Origin: Dendrolimus kikuchii
Lineage: Eukaryota > Arthropoda > Insecta > Lepidoptera > Lasiocampidae
DNA length: 64,000 nucleotides
Assembly (NCBI GenBank): GCA_019925095.2
Contig: CM034389.1
Span: 21,749,435 to 21,813,434 of the forward strand
Direction of reading: 5' to 3'
Part shown: in pieces, positions 22,805-34,288 of the stretch
How the letters are laid out: every line of letters begins with the position of its first letter
Numbering within the stretch: the first letter of the stretch is position 1
Made by a program: the position numbers and the translations under genes
Notes under the pieces: generated by a model
The model's input: the letters and a program-made list of their open reading frames with translations, nothing else
What the model was told of the DNA's origin: nothing
The model's database searches: none

Positions 22805-25800
22805 GTTAGTTACAAATTATAATTTTTGAATTATTTTCAAAAATTTACTAATTAATATGATGAATCCATAATAGAATATGTTCGTACACATCTCTAAATT
22901 TATTACGCAGGAAGCACCATACATTTTGTATACTCACAAACTGTATACCGATGGTCTGGGTGCTAGCCAGCCAGTCGTATTAAATTCTTGGACCCACGGT
23001 AAATTTTCAAGATACGTTAATCTGTTTCCTCCAAAAATGACTGGTGGGTATGCTGGTCACAGATTTGTTGTCGCCGCTTCGAATCAACCTCCTTTTGTTT
23101 TTAGAAGGTAATTATATTTGGCACAAATTTTCTGAGCACCTAAAATAAACAATACTAACATTAATAATATTAATGTAAAAGCTAGTTTGTTTGGATGTTT
23201 CTACGTTATTTTGTTCTTTTTTTCTTGAATCTATTAATATAAAATTGACACGTCCAGAAGGTTGATTAATATACTATAAACTGTATCCTGGTAAATGGGA
23301 TAGTTTTCATGAAATACATGCCTGAAAATTATGCCAGTGAAACTGTATATGACAGTTGTTTAACATTCTAATAGTAAAATATATTTATTTGTAAGGATTA
23401 AAACTGATCTTGATGGCGGTAACCCAAGAGTGGTTTGGGATGGTATAGAACTTAGAGTATTGGCTTTACTGGCGGAGAGAAATAATTTTTCCATTGAGAT
23501 TGTCGAACCTCAGGAACCTAATTTAGGGTAAGTACTCAAAGCATAATAAAACTACGTTTTAACGGTTTTAACCGCTCCCAAAGCTTTTTAAACCTAGTTT
23601 TGTTGTGTGTACTAGTAGTAAAAACTCAAGAAAATATTACTCAAAACATATTTTATATATTTTAAAATTTGAGTATAACTTTAGCCATTTAACATAATAA
23701 AAATCACAAACAAAGCACGTTCTTTCTTGTGTCGATAATCGACTTTGATTTCCAAGACCAGGGGATGCGGTTGCCAAAGAAGTTACTATGGGTAGAGCTG
23801 ACATCGCTGTTGCTGGAATGTACTTGACAAGTGAAAGAATCAGAGACATGGATATGTCTTTTGCACACTCGCAAGATTGCGCTGTCTTCATTACTCTCAT
23901 GTCAACGGCACTGCCACGGTTTGTAATCAAAACATCTGTTATTTTAATGTAGACTAGTTAAAGTGCCTAATAAAAGACAAAGCACTGAGTACATTGATAT
24001 AATAGGGGAAGATCTCTATTATCTACTATGCCACTAGTGTAGACACTAGTGGCATAGTAGACAGTAGGTATAATGTCAATATGGTATCTAAACTATTTGA
24101 TGCTCACAAGGGAACAAACTTACTAGCATAGATCAAAGTTATCTTACGTCTATTACTAGTATCATGAGATATATTATTCTAAAGCATTGTATTATATTTA
24201 AGGTAAAGGTTAAATGATGTATTTATTATTGTGTCTATAGTTTATAGATTGTCTTATGTTTCTGTGGTTTCAGATATCGAGCAATTCTTGGTCCATTCCA
24301 CTGGCATGTTTGGGTAACTTTGATATTAACATACTTATTCGGGATATTTCCATTAGCCTTCTCAGATAAACACACTTTGAGACATTTGATAAATAATAGT
24401 GGAGAAATTGAAAATATGTTTTGGTATGTTTTTGGAACTTTTACGAATTGCTTCACATTTCTTGGCAAGAATTCTTGGAGCAAGACGACGAAAATCACTA
24501 CTAGACTTTTGATTGGTATGAATATTACTTATCCTTATAATCGTTTATTGCTGATTTTGAATCTTTGTATGATATTGTAACATATAAATTATGATAATTG
24601 ATAAAAATACCCTGATTTATAGGATGGTACTGGATTTTTACTATAATAATTACAAGTTGTTATACAGGATCTATAATAGCCTTTGTAACACTACCTATAT
24701 TTCCTGAGACTGTAGATACTATTGATCAGTTATTATCTGGATTTTATCGCATTGGCACTCTGGGTAAGTAGAAGTATTAGTAATTGTTTTTATATACCTA
24801 CATAACTATGTAGTACATAACATAAACATGCATAACTATACATGTTTATGTGATTTATATACGTGGTAGCTCTGTGGCTAAGGCAACTAGGTCTCATTAT
24901 ACCGATATTACTGTAATTCAATCTACATTTTGTTACAATAACGACATTACAATTAGTGCAAATTTTACCAATTAGCTAACATTTATTCGAAATACGGAGA
25001 ATGAAGATATTAGTTGTTTATTAATTGATTTCATTATAATATTATTAAAATTACTACTAGTAGGTACACCAAAATTAACATGAGTTTGGCAAATCTGATA
25101 TGATTTATTTCTCTATTTTTAAATAATACCTCGTCCTGTTGTCTACGGAAAAAGAGATACTAAGATCCCACTATTTTTTATGCAATTTACCTGACCTCTT
25201 CCTCTTCCCTTAATTCTCTGTTGATGAGAATTTGGGATTAAATGTTATTGTATTGGCACCAGTAGTGTGAAATGTTCTAGTCTGTGTTATTGACAAATAC
25301 TGTGTCATCTAATATTTCACTGAGAGTGATAGTTTTTTAGTCAATTTATATCATAAAATCGTCTTTTAAAAACTAAAATAAACTAAGTTATAAAGTACAA
25401 GCGATTATAGACTGTGTAACAAATCGCTACCAGATGGGAGCGTGCCCATTTATATCATTATATTTTGTAATAGTATTTTAATTTTTCATGATATTATTCC
25501 GTAACTTGAAGCGTTTAAAATTGTCTTCGAAAATAATACATTTTCTAAATCTTATCGTTGATTAACATTTTTCAGACCGAGGCGGCTGGGAGAGATGGTT
25601 TCTTAATTCATCTGATCCAAAAACTAATAAACTATTTAGGAAAATTGAATTCGTACCCAATGTGGAAGCTGGCATTAGAAATACGACAAAAGCATTTTTT
25701 TGGCCTTATGCTTTCTTGGGATCACAATCTGAGTTAGAATACATAGTGCAAGCCAACTTTAGCAAAACTAAGTACGTGTACGGCTTCAAGATGTTCGTTC

Positions 25801-28240
25801 GAGAATTTTGAGAATATCTTTAAAATTACCGACTAAGAATGCCTACACTAAGCCTTAGTTAGGTTAGTGTACTTGCGTTTAAAACGCAAGGGGCGCCTGT
25901 TCGAATCTTGGCCGGAAAATATGCGCTGCTTAAGCAGTTTTCTGACCTAACGTGCATATTGTTACAATTACCATCTAGCTAGCGGTAAAGGAAACATCAC
26001 GGTGAAACCTGCGCATGGTGTAACTGCCAGGTGCCATTTTGCCAGGTGGTAGGGTATTTGCCCGACTGGATGGCTACCACCCCTGGTCTAAAGTATGTCG
26101 CCATAACAACCTTTGAGTTGTGTTCCGGCATTAGTGACCAGGTTCCAGTCCCCCTTAAGAGAGCAGCAGCGCATTTGTAGCAACTTTGGTGTTGCAAATG
26201 TCCATAGGCGATGGTAACCGCTTTCCATCAAGCGGGCCGTCTGCCTGTCTGCTGATCTCCTGCAATTAAAAAAAAAAATGCGGCAGTTTTTTGAGACCAA
26301 TATTTTATCTTTAATAATTATTCCCTTTTTATTTAATTTAGTTCTAGTTTTTAATATAGTAGATATAGTTTGTAATTTATTTTGAAATAGATAAACGTAG
26401 TTTTAGAATTGTTTGTAGAATATGTTAAATACCCAAATACACTGTAATAAATCACCGAGATCAGCGACGTATGAAGACTATCAATAAATATTGAACAAGT
26501 GCGACGGGTATATGTACGTACTTATGTTATGAATGAATGAGAACACTTAATTGTTCACCAAAAATGAAAACTAAGTTTTTAAAACTAGGTACAGTAAATG
26601 TTGAACAAAGGGCGGAGCGATCTCTCCCAGGCAATCCCCTAAACTAAGAAAATTATTAAGACAACTGTGGCGGTGAAGATAATAAATAATATGAAACATT
26701 CCAAGAATAAGTAAAAATAAATAAAATAGATAATAATATACTTTATATACTATACAAACGTAAGATATGTGTACTCAAAGAGATATTTTTACTTACATGA
26801 TTTAGAAGTAGATAGGTAGTACGTAATTATTGTAATATTTTAAATCTGGCCGGATTTATTACCCCAATTGTAATATTGGTTATATTATTATTTCAGGTCC
26901 AAACGAGCAGTACTTCATATTTCAAACGAATGTTTTGCACCTTTTAGTGTCGTAATGGGTTTTCCAAATAATTCGTTGTACGGTAAAAAACTGAGTAATG
27001 ACATCAGAATAATGTTTCAAACTGGACTTATTGACAAGATAGCCGATGAAGTGAGATGGGAAATGCAAAGAAGCAGCACTGGAGGATTTTTATCTGTAAT
27101 TTTTATTCAAATCCCTCCCATAGGAGAAACTATAGCTACCATTACTGGCAAACTCTCAGTGATTGGCACCATACTAAATTAATCAAACAATTACGAAAAT
27201 CATGGTAAATTGTAAAGAATTACATAAATATGGGAGAGATAAAGATATAATAATTGGCTTAGACTCCAAAGTAATAATCGTTCACGAGTCCGTTGAACAC
27301 CTGAAGAGATTGCGCACGCCTAATTTTCACAGGTAGAGCATTCTACAGGCACACTGTATGATCTGTGAAAGTGTTTCCAGACGTATGTTTTCCTATGATC
27401 TGCTGTGATGAGTATGACGAAAGTGTAAATATTTGATAATAGATAACTACAAAATAAACAAAAAAAAATCAGATTTCTTTATATCTTAAATAATTCGAAT
27501 GGGTGCTAATCATTGGATGAGGTGCTAATAATGGTATATTTTACCCTACACATAAATGAGAAATCAATGTTTAGATGTTTGTGTGTTTCTCCTTCAAACG
27601 ATATATTAAAATTTGTAAAGCATGTATTACTTAGCAAGAAATTTTCTCTTTATCAAGTTAATTGTACGTTACATTTCTCATGTCTAATTCACTATTCTTC
27701 AAGGTTGGAAAAGGCTCATTAAAAATAACATCAGCTGAAGAAAAAGGATTGACTCTAGAAGATACTCAAGGTATGTTCTTACTACTAGCTGCGGGTTTTC
27801 TGATGGGAGCAACAGCTCTTATTTCTGAATGGATGGGCGGTTTCAGCCGAAAATGTTGCTTCAGAAAGAAGATTACACCAAAGAGTATTTCCGAGGAAGA
27901 ACTAGCTGGAACACCTGATGTAGAAGCATTAAACGTTTTGTGTAATGGCACCGATAGTAGATTAGACTTTAGTACTAGATCGACAAGCGCTGGTTCTAGG
28001 GATACACTAGACGGAAAAGTAATAAACGTTACAGAAGAAAATATTTTAGTACATGGCGATTTCAATACTGATCAATGGGAGTCCAGAAGATCATCTTCGA
28101 TTGATTTGGATAAAGAAGTTAAAGATATTTTTGAAAAAGATGAAAGAATAAGAAGGCAGCGAATGAATACTCCATATTTAGATAGCGCGAAGAGTGAAAG
28201 CACTGCATCTAAAGATGCTTTTGGCGATAGAGTAAAATAA
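22055..28240 (+). CDS. Ir21a: Ionotropic receptor, probable Ir21a (nine exons, complete)
   Basis: Variant ionotropic glutamate receptor subunit of sensory neurons. In Drosophila and mosquitoes Ir21a works with Ir25a and Ir93a in cooling-activated thermoreception. Exons 22055-22804, 22911-23107, 23396-23527, 23757-23918, 24274-24515, 24623-24763, 25576-25771, 26897-27095, 27704-28240 join to 851 residues (fly Ir21a is similar). A hydrophobic N-terminus (residues about 1-20) looks like a signal peptide. The ligand-binding half S1 runs about 300-413 with LTSERIRDMDMSF, then M1 about 424-443, a pore segment around 460-478, M3 about 496-519 with SCYTGSIIAFVTLP, S2 about 520-690, and M4 about 697-714 followed by a 135-residue tail. 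Assignment to Ir21a rather than another conserved IR rests on remembered similarity (TDGLGASQPVVL, GHRFVVAASNQPPFVFR) and on adjacency to Cda5. Confidence 0.85.
22911..23107 (+). CDS. Ir21a: Ir21a exon 2
   Basis: 197 nt, acceptor ACGCAG, donor GTAATT, phase 0 in and 2 out. Encodes EAPYILYTHKLYTDGLGASQ through GHRFVVAASNQPPFVFR, the entry to the ligand-binding domain. The in-frame Met upstream at 22878 is intronic. Confidence 0.88.
23396..23527 (+). CDS. Ir21a: Ir21a exon 3
   Basis: 132 nt, acceptor TTGTAAG, donor GTAAGT, phase 2 at both ends. Encodes IKTDLDGGNPRVVWDGIELR and the following LALLAERNNFSIEIVEP, the S1 helix and strand common to iGluR-type receptors. Confidence 0.85.
23540..23640. 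mobile_element. Fold-back MITE family D, partial copy
   Basis: Begins CATAATAAAACTACGTTTTA and ends AACTCAAGAAAATATTAC, matching both ends of the copy at 39998-40183 but lacking most of the middle. Intron of Ir21a. Confidence 0.5.
23757..23918 (+). CDS. Ir21a: Ir21a exon 4
   Basis: 162 nt, acceptor TCCAAG, donor GTTTGT (weak), phase 2 at both ends. Encodes PGDAVAKEVTMGRADIAVAG then MYLTSERIRDMDMSFAHS. The Arg in LTSER aligns with the conserved S1 arginine region that contacts the ligand carboxylate in glutamate receptors. Confidence 0.85.
24022..24061. repeat. Perfect 40-base palindrome
   Basis: Arms of 19 bases (TCTACTATGCCACTAGTGT and its exact complement) around a two-base AG spacer, within the Ir21a intron 23919-24273. 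Confidence 0.95.
24274..24515 (+). CDS. Ir21a: Ir21a exon 5 (M1 and pore loop)
   Basis: 242 nt, acceptor GTTTCAG, donor GTATGA. Encodes membrane segment M1 (WHVWVTLILTYLFGIFPLAF) and the pore segment around MFWYVFGTFTNCFTFLG. Gives residues about 414-494 of the protein. Confidence 0.9.
24623..24763 (+). CDS. Ir21a: Ir21a exon 6 (M3)
   Basis: 141 nt, acceptor TTTATAG, donor GTAAGT. Encodes M3 (WYWIFTIIITSCYTGSIIAF) and the start of S2. The SCYTGSIIAF segment takes the place of the SYTANLAAF gate motif of true glutamate receptors. Confidence 0.88.
25576..25771 (+). CDS. Ir21a: Ir21a exon 7
   Basis: 196 nt, acceptor TTTTCAG, donor GTACGT, phase 1 in and 2 out. Encodes RGGWERWFLNSSDPKTNKLF through SELEYIVQANFSKT, part of ligand-binding half S2. 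Confidence 0.83.
25858..26275 (+). repeat. SINE family A joined to family B tail
   Basis: 25858-26020 has a tRNA-like head with B box (TGTTCGAATC) and the family A body (GCATATTGTTACAATTACCA, GCGGTAAAGGAAA). 26020-26275 is a family B copy ending CTCCTGCAATT plus an A run. Intron of Ir21a; the rest of 25772-26896 is AT-rich and unrecognised. Confidence 0.65.
26897..27095 (+). CDS. Ir21a: Ir21a exon 8
   Basis: 199 nt, acceptor ATTTCAG, donor GTAATT, phase 2 in and 0 out. Encodes SKRAVLHISNECFAPFSVVM and GLIDKIADEVRWEMQRSS, the closing helix of S2. The frame stays open to 27182, so the donor is chosen by phase with the next exon. Confidence 0.8.
27096..27703 (+). other. Last Ir21a intron
   Basis: 608 bases, AT-rich, no repeat recognised. 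The open frame from the previous exon continues to 27182. Confidence 0.5.
27704..28240 (+). CDS. Ir21a: Ir21a exon 9 (M4 and cytoplasmic tail)
   Basis: 537 nt, acceptor TCTTCAAG, stop TAA at 28238-28240. Starts VGKGSLKITSAEEKGLTLED, then M4 (GMFLLLAAGFLMGATALISE), then about 135 residues of polar, Ser/Asp/Arg-rich tail. A Cys-rich juxtamembrane patch (RKCCFRKK) follows M4. Confidence 0.87.
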   Translation, partial: VGKGSLKITSAEEKGLTLEDTQGMFLLLAAGFLMGATALISEWMGGFSRKCCFRKKITPKSISEEELAGTPDVEALNVLCNGTDSRLDFSTRSTSAGSRDTLDGKVINVTEENILVHGDFNTDQWESRRSSSIDLDKEVKDIFEKDERIRRQRMNTPYLDSAKSESTASKDAFGDRVK

Positions 28241-30386
28241 GTCTTAAAAATTTCAGCTACTATGAGCTATAATGGTATCGCAGCTACTTAAAACAACATC
28301 ACGCAGTTCATAATTAAATAGATTATCATTAAAATAGTATATACATTAATCCGTTATATATCAATAGTTTGACAAAAGCTTCTCATTACTTATATTTTAT
28401 TGATTATCTATGTAGACATTTTAGGTAGTGTGTGATCTTAGTATTATGAAATTAAACACATGAATGACATCCAACTCTTTATTATCCTTCGAACAGTCAT
28501 CAAAATAATTTATAACAATTTTCTAACACTGTCGATAAACATTAATATATCATTCAGCCACTGAGATGTTTTCATTCATCATACAATCAAATTTATACAT
28601 ATGGCATGGGGCTGCCACACAGAATTACAGGCGCCGTATGACCTACATTAATGCAATATTTGGCCCGGCCTTCTTAGCTTAAAAATAATTATACAATATG
28701 ACTTAAATCGGAAGGTGACGCTCCAATGTACACATCACCTCCAAATCAGTAAAAATATCGTTAAAAATACGACACATTTTGCATTATTTGTAAATTCAAA
28801 TGAAAATATACCTATATACCTACCTAAGCAATTTGTTATATATTGCACAACTGTATTCATGAGACAAATAAATGTGAATTCGACTTGAGTATTCAATAAG
28901 GATATGTATACATTCCTATACTATGTGGCTTGTTCGATACTGTGGTGCAATAGCAAAACGACGATGTACCGCCATAACTAACGTGACAAAACATATTTTC
29001 ATTCCTATGATTACAGTTTAAATGCAATGAACTAGAAAAATTCACTGTAACAGCCCTTTGCTATTGTCACCCAGCTGGATAAACATGGGTTAGCACATAC
29101 ACAACGTATAAAACAAAGCAAACTTTTTACAAAAATACTTGTAGGCTTTGACTAGTGAATAACACAGACTATTCTATTAAAAAAGAACATTGGATAGCAA
29201 CATTAATTATGCCCTGTAACTTGCACATTATTCTTGTCTTACTCACAATTATTATTAAAGACAAAAAAGAATTGTTATTAACGTGTTACTTGGGTCTTTA
29301 GTATAATATGAATTTCATCCCTGTTCCTTATTTTAATAATTTGTAGTAAGTCATAATCAACTTTGAATAATAAAATTATTAAAAATCGGAATATTTACTA
29401 TTTACTGTACGATCTTTCACTTTAATCACTGACCTTTATTTTAAATATAAGCCACTATTTTATATATATTTCTTCATATTAATGTTCCATCATTGCATTA
29501 CATGATTTAAAAGCATTAGACACAATGATATTAACCAGCAGTTGTCACTAGTCAAAGCGCACACAAACACACAACACTGTTGTGCGTTTATAAAATAATG
29601 ATTAAATATTTACTTGTACTAATTAATTAAAAATCAAAATCATTCCCGATAGCAAAGCTCACAACCTCGGAAATAATGCTCCCAATACCAGCTTAAGTGT
29701 TGAAATATACATATAGTAAATATTAATATATCGTGCAAGCGATAACATGATTTCCATTATTGATTTTTACAAACTCTGTGTTTACATGCCCGTTAAATAC
29801 AAATTCATTTAACATTTTGTGCTAATTACTTACTATTTTTTAATAATCTCTGTGTCTTCTGTGATAGGTATGTAGGTAAAATGTATTAGTTACATTCTAC
29901 TAGTATCGATTTTAAAACAGCTATACAAATCATAGGATATATTATATTTTAATCGATAATCATATAAACAAGAAAAATCGATGTATTACGTCGATACTCA
30001 TAGATCGCAACTGTGCTGATAAATTTTTGTACACAATAAGCAACACTTCTCATTCAACTGATTACGCAACAAGAATTAATTTTAATGTAATTGCGTCCAA
30101 ACAAACACGTTTGAGCAAATTTTTAATACAAAGCACATTGCAACGTACACGGAAAGGAACTGTTAGGAACAAACGACCTAAAAATAGTAATTTTTAACAA
30201 AAATGTAGAATTTCAAAACAATAGGACCAGATTTGCACGTATTTTTTTTTTAATTTCAATTATAAAACTATAATTACAGATTGTGTCATTTCAATATCAT
30301 TAATTTTCAATCTAAAAATGTAATAGTAATATATAAAACAAATTGTCTGTGTTTATAAGTTTTACATAGGATTATATCACGTATAA

Positions 30387-30537
30387 GTCGTGCACAGAAG
30401 GTTTGCCGATGATAACCCATCTCGCTTTCTACAACCGCGACCCGCGGTCGTTTAGTTCTTAGTACTACTTAGACAAGTCCCGGTCCCAGTCGTAGGAAGC
30501 GGGAGAGGTGATCATCGGCAAACCTTCTACGCACGAC
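30387..30537. mobile_element. MITE with about 28-base terminal inverted repeats
   Basis: The left end GTCGTGC..AGAAGGTTTGCC GATGAT and right end ATCATC GGCAAACCTTCT..GCACGAC are inverted copies with a few mismatches. It encodes nothing, and (TA)n follows directly on the right, fitting insertion at a TA site. Confidence 0.7.
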
Positions 30538-32425
30538 ATATATATATATATATATATATAGCAAATATTAATGAAAAGAAATACACCAGTAATAAATATT
30601 TCACCAGATATGGAGAAAGGAAATTAAAACATTCGAATGAAACAGTTGGAAATAGTTTTTATGCACTGACAACATTTTTTTTTTAAAGTGATGGCTGCAA
30701 TGCCATTTATGCATTGATTTTGCCAATGTCGAGTGCATAGAAAAGCCAGGTGATATAAAAAGGAATTTTGGCCGGTAAATTGAAAAGAAAAAATAAATTT
30801 TGCCAATCTAATACACTACAATAAACATAATATTTACAACAAACCATAAGAGCAAAGGACAAAACTAAATAATAACTAACTTCAATCCAGACAACATTTA
30901 TTATAAAGACAAAATAAAACCTGTCAAAATTGGACGATTCGAAAAATTGTAATGACACACCATTTTCTGTTCTCAATACTGGGTTACCGGTTTCTTTCAT
31001 AATACGAGTATATTTTGCTGACATTTTTTTAACATTCCAAGACCCCCATTTTTTTTTTTAAATGACAAGGATTGACACAATATTATCTTCTTTAAGCCGA
31101 AATAAAAGACAGTAAAAATGTATTCTTATTCAAATCCAATAAGAATTTCATTTTACTAGGCTGTCCGAGTTTATCGACTTTGATTTGTGTAAACGTAGCA
31201 AAATCTGACCCAAGGATTTCAACAATGTAGGAAATTTTTTATTATCACATTAAAAAATTTACTTCTAACATTAAAGTGTACTTACAATGCTCGTTATACC
31301 TAAAACAGGTCAACATTCATTATGCTTCGGTAGTAAAATATTTAATTCGTTTTACAAACTAACTGTGTACTTATATTACAATGCGAAAATACATTTTTCT
31401 TTAATCATATTTTTTTCTTACTCGTTCAGACTTTTGAACTTCAAAACTGGTTACTCCCTGTACATATAACAATTAAACATTTAACATTTGTTATTGTGAT
31501 TTGAAGATACTATAATTTTATTCTAATTTCTCTTTAAAGGTCAAGTCACATCGATGATGATACCAACTACCTATATGTCTTTAGGTCTGAATGCGTAAAA
31601 CGGAACGCTTTTCAACAATGCTTAGTGAAATTGAGACGTGTCTGGATGGAGTAAGAAACAGCATAAAGTTCCAATTTACGTCGATAGTTGACATATTCGG
31701 AATACGAATCTGTGAAAGCAGGTTTGGGCCCTCTGTTCCAAAGCAGTCCAAATAGTCACAAGACTTTTATATTGGAACAGTTCTAAAAGATGTTTTTATA
31801 AATTAATATTGATTTTATAGTTATCAATAATAGTTTTATTATATTTGACATTCTGCACCGGCATCATCTTGATGTGGCTTAACATTTAAACTTAATATTT
31901 TTTTTTTTTTACAAATACTTACAAATCACATCTGTAAACGATTTATCTTTCAAAAACATTTCAGCAATTTCCATAGCGGTTCGACCGCAACTGTTTATAT
32001 ATAATTATATTAATAAATACAGTTAACATTTATATACTACTGCTGTTAAACATCTTTTATAGATCTAAAAGTATTAGGATGTGAAAATATATAAAGGAAA
32101 AATGCTTACTAGTTTCATACAATCTGGTACATTTAGGCACTGTGAGTAAGGCATCTACAGTGAGACGATATGAAGGGAATAGAGGTTTAGGACTTAAGAG
32201 TTTTTGAATTCAGATAACAAAAAAATGCAAATCTCTCCTGGAAATATTCTCCTCTCCTCTCGGTATTCGGCCGAGCCGTATATACTTGGCATATTTACTC
32301 GTAGTTTAACTATCAATAATTTGTAATTGCAATGTTTATACATATCTGAGTACTTAATGTGCGTTTATCTCACTGTTTGGTATTCGTCAGAATATTACAC
32401 ACCGTATACCGCATAGTTAAAAATA

Positions 32426-32554
32426 TATAATAAAACTACGTTTTAACGGTTTTAAATGCGCCGTAATTTATTTGCTTTTTTTTATTAATCCGACGTTTCG
32501 ACCACTGAAGTTTTATTGTGTGTACAAGTAGCGAAACCTTAAGAAAATATTATA
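32426..32554. mobile_element. Fold-back MITE family D, partial copy
   Basis: Shares ATAATAAAACTACGTTTTAA, CCGACGTTTCGACCAC and CTTAAGAAAATATTAT with the copies at 39998 and 40928, but has diverged arms. Confidence 0.55.
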
Positions 32555-33821
32555 GTTAAAAAAATAGCCGAATACTGAATAGACGCCGAATATTCTTGGC
32601 ATCTCTAAAGTAGATACACTCTTTTATAAGTTTTTGTAAAGCTCATGTATAATCGAATTTATTTATTAACAGATTTTAGAATATTTCTAACTTGGCTTCT
32701 TACTTTTAGTTCCATTTTTCGACCACTTTCTAGAAGCCATGAATTTGATTTATATAATATATTACATATGTGTAATATTTTATATTTAAATTCATATATA
32801 TTTCTAACATATATAGGTACTAAAATGTGATCATAATTTTAAGACTCAAAATAAGAAGTAAAACTGACGATGCATATTCTCAGAGAAATAAATTACGAGT
32901 ATATTACAGCAATTAATTATGACGAGCATATTTTTATTAATCTAATAATTTTAGATCTGAATTCAAGCAGACTAAAGTAACACCAATGACAGAGGTTCTC
33001 TAGGATTCAGTATAAATAAAAGCATGATTCTACTAAATAACACATAACGATTATTTAATATGGACGATATACATACAGTCATCGCAATTTATTTATATTG
33101 ATGACAATACTATCTAAAAATAGGGCGGATCATGATATAGTGCTATACCAAAATAGGTATTAATGTGTATATTATAATTTTGGAACTATGAAATATCAAA
33201 TACAGACAAGAGAAATACAGTTAATTAAAATATATGTACAATCGACTAAACTGTAAAATATGAATAGTGTTGACTGTTTATTTTCCCTAAGTGTCGATAA
33301 GATTAGATGATTTTTATGCTTCCTAGAAGCAGTTTCCATATGTGACATTTCTCCTAAGAGACATACTTACATTTTTAGTATGTGCCTTTATGTTCCGTTT
33401 ATTATGTTATAACTATTTTAAGTAGTTTAAGAAATGCAAAAACTTCAGATCACATTAACAAAAGACGAAAATACAACAACATTGTTCATTCAATAAACCA
33501 TTGGTAGCCACTAAAAAGATATTTTGAATTTAATCTTGTATCAAAATAATGAGAGATTCGTATGCATTCACAGATCGTCCCATTACTGCCACGCTTAATA
33601 TTGAAATAAGACCAAATTCAAAATAGTCAAAATAAACCTAAACATACTTATCAAATACAATTACAATTTTATGATAGGTATTCAAATTGACTCTTATATT
33701 TGGTCTGCGATCGTGTAACAACCATATAAATCCAAATCAAAAATATTTGGAAACTTAAATAAATTTTTAATGCATTCTCTAATTAAAAAAAGAATTTACG
33801 TCAAATAAAGGAATAATATGG

Positions 33822-34288
33822 GGCCCCTATTAGATGCGCTTTATGTTCGGTATTGTCGGTGAAAGAAAATTAGGCAAGATATTTAAATTTCGTAAATTCG
33901 AAACTCAGATAGCGCTTTTAATTTACCAATATGTGAGTTTTGACATATATGACATAGACAACATCGGTTTGTCACTCTAATTATTGATATAAGCTTCAGT
34001 CTGGTTGAGGTGTACAAAGAAAATCGTATCAATTCACCACTACTGATGCCTCACTCGCGCACTCCACTCGTATCGTTGCGCTCACTCATTGCCAGTTACC
34101 GAGCGCAGCGACATTGTAAACGAGTGAATACGATTAGTAATAATGGGTCGTTATTAACAACACCAGTGTATTTTTTACGTTTATAAAGTATGATGAACTG
34201 ATTAATAATTTCCATATGATTGTCTGTAGTTGTCATCATGGGCCAAATAAATATCATTGGCTGTTATGCACTAGTCTGATAGGGGCCG
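33822..34288. mobile_element. Candidate MITE
   Basis: Ends GGCCCCTATTAGATG and, inverted, GGCCCCTATCAGACT. Contains a GC-richer internal inverted repeat at about 34021-34135. About 470 bases with no ORF. Confidence 0.45.

Noticed and set aside
30387..30537. microRNA precursor
   Set aside because: Arms are terminal and about 28 bases long around a roughly 90-base centre with TA-rich flanks; a MITE fits better without small-RNA data.
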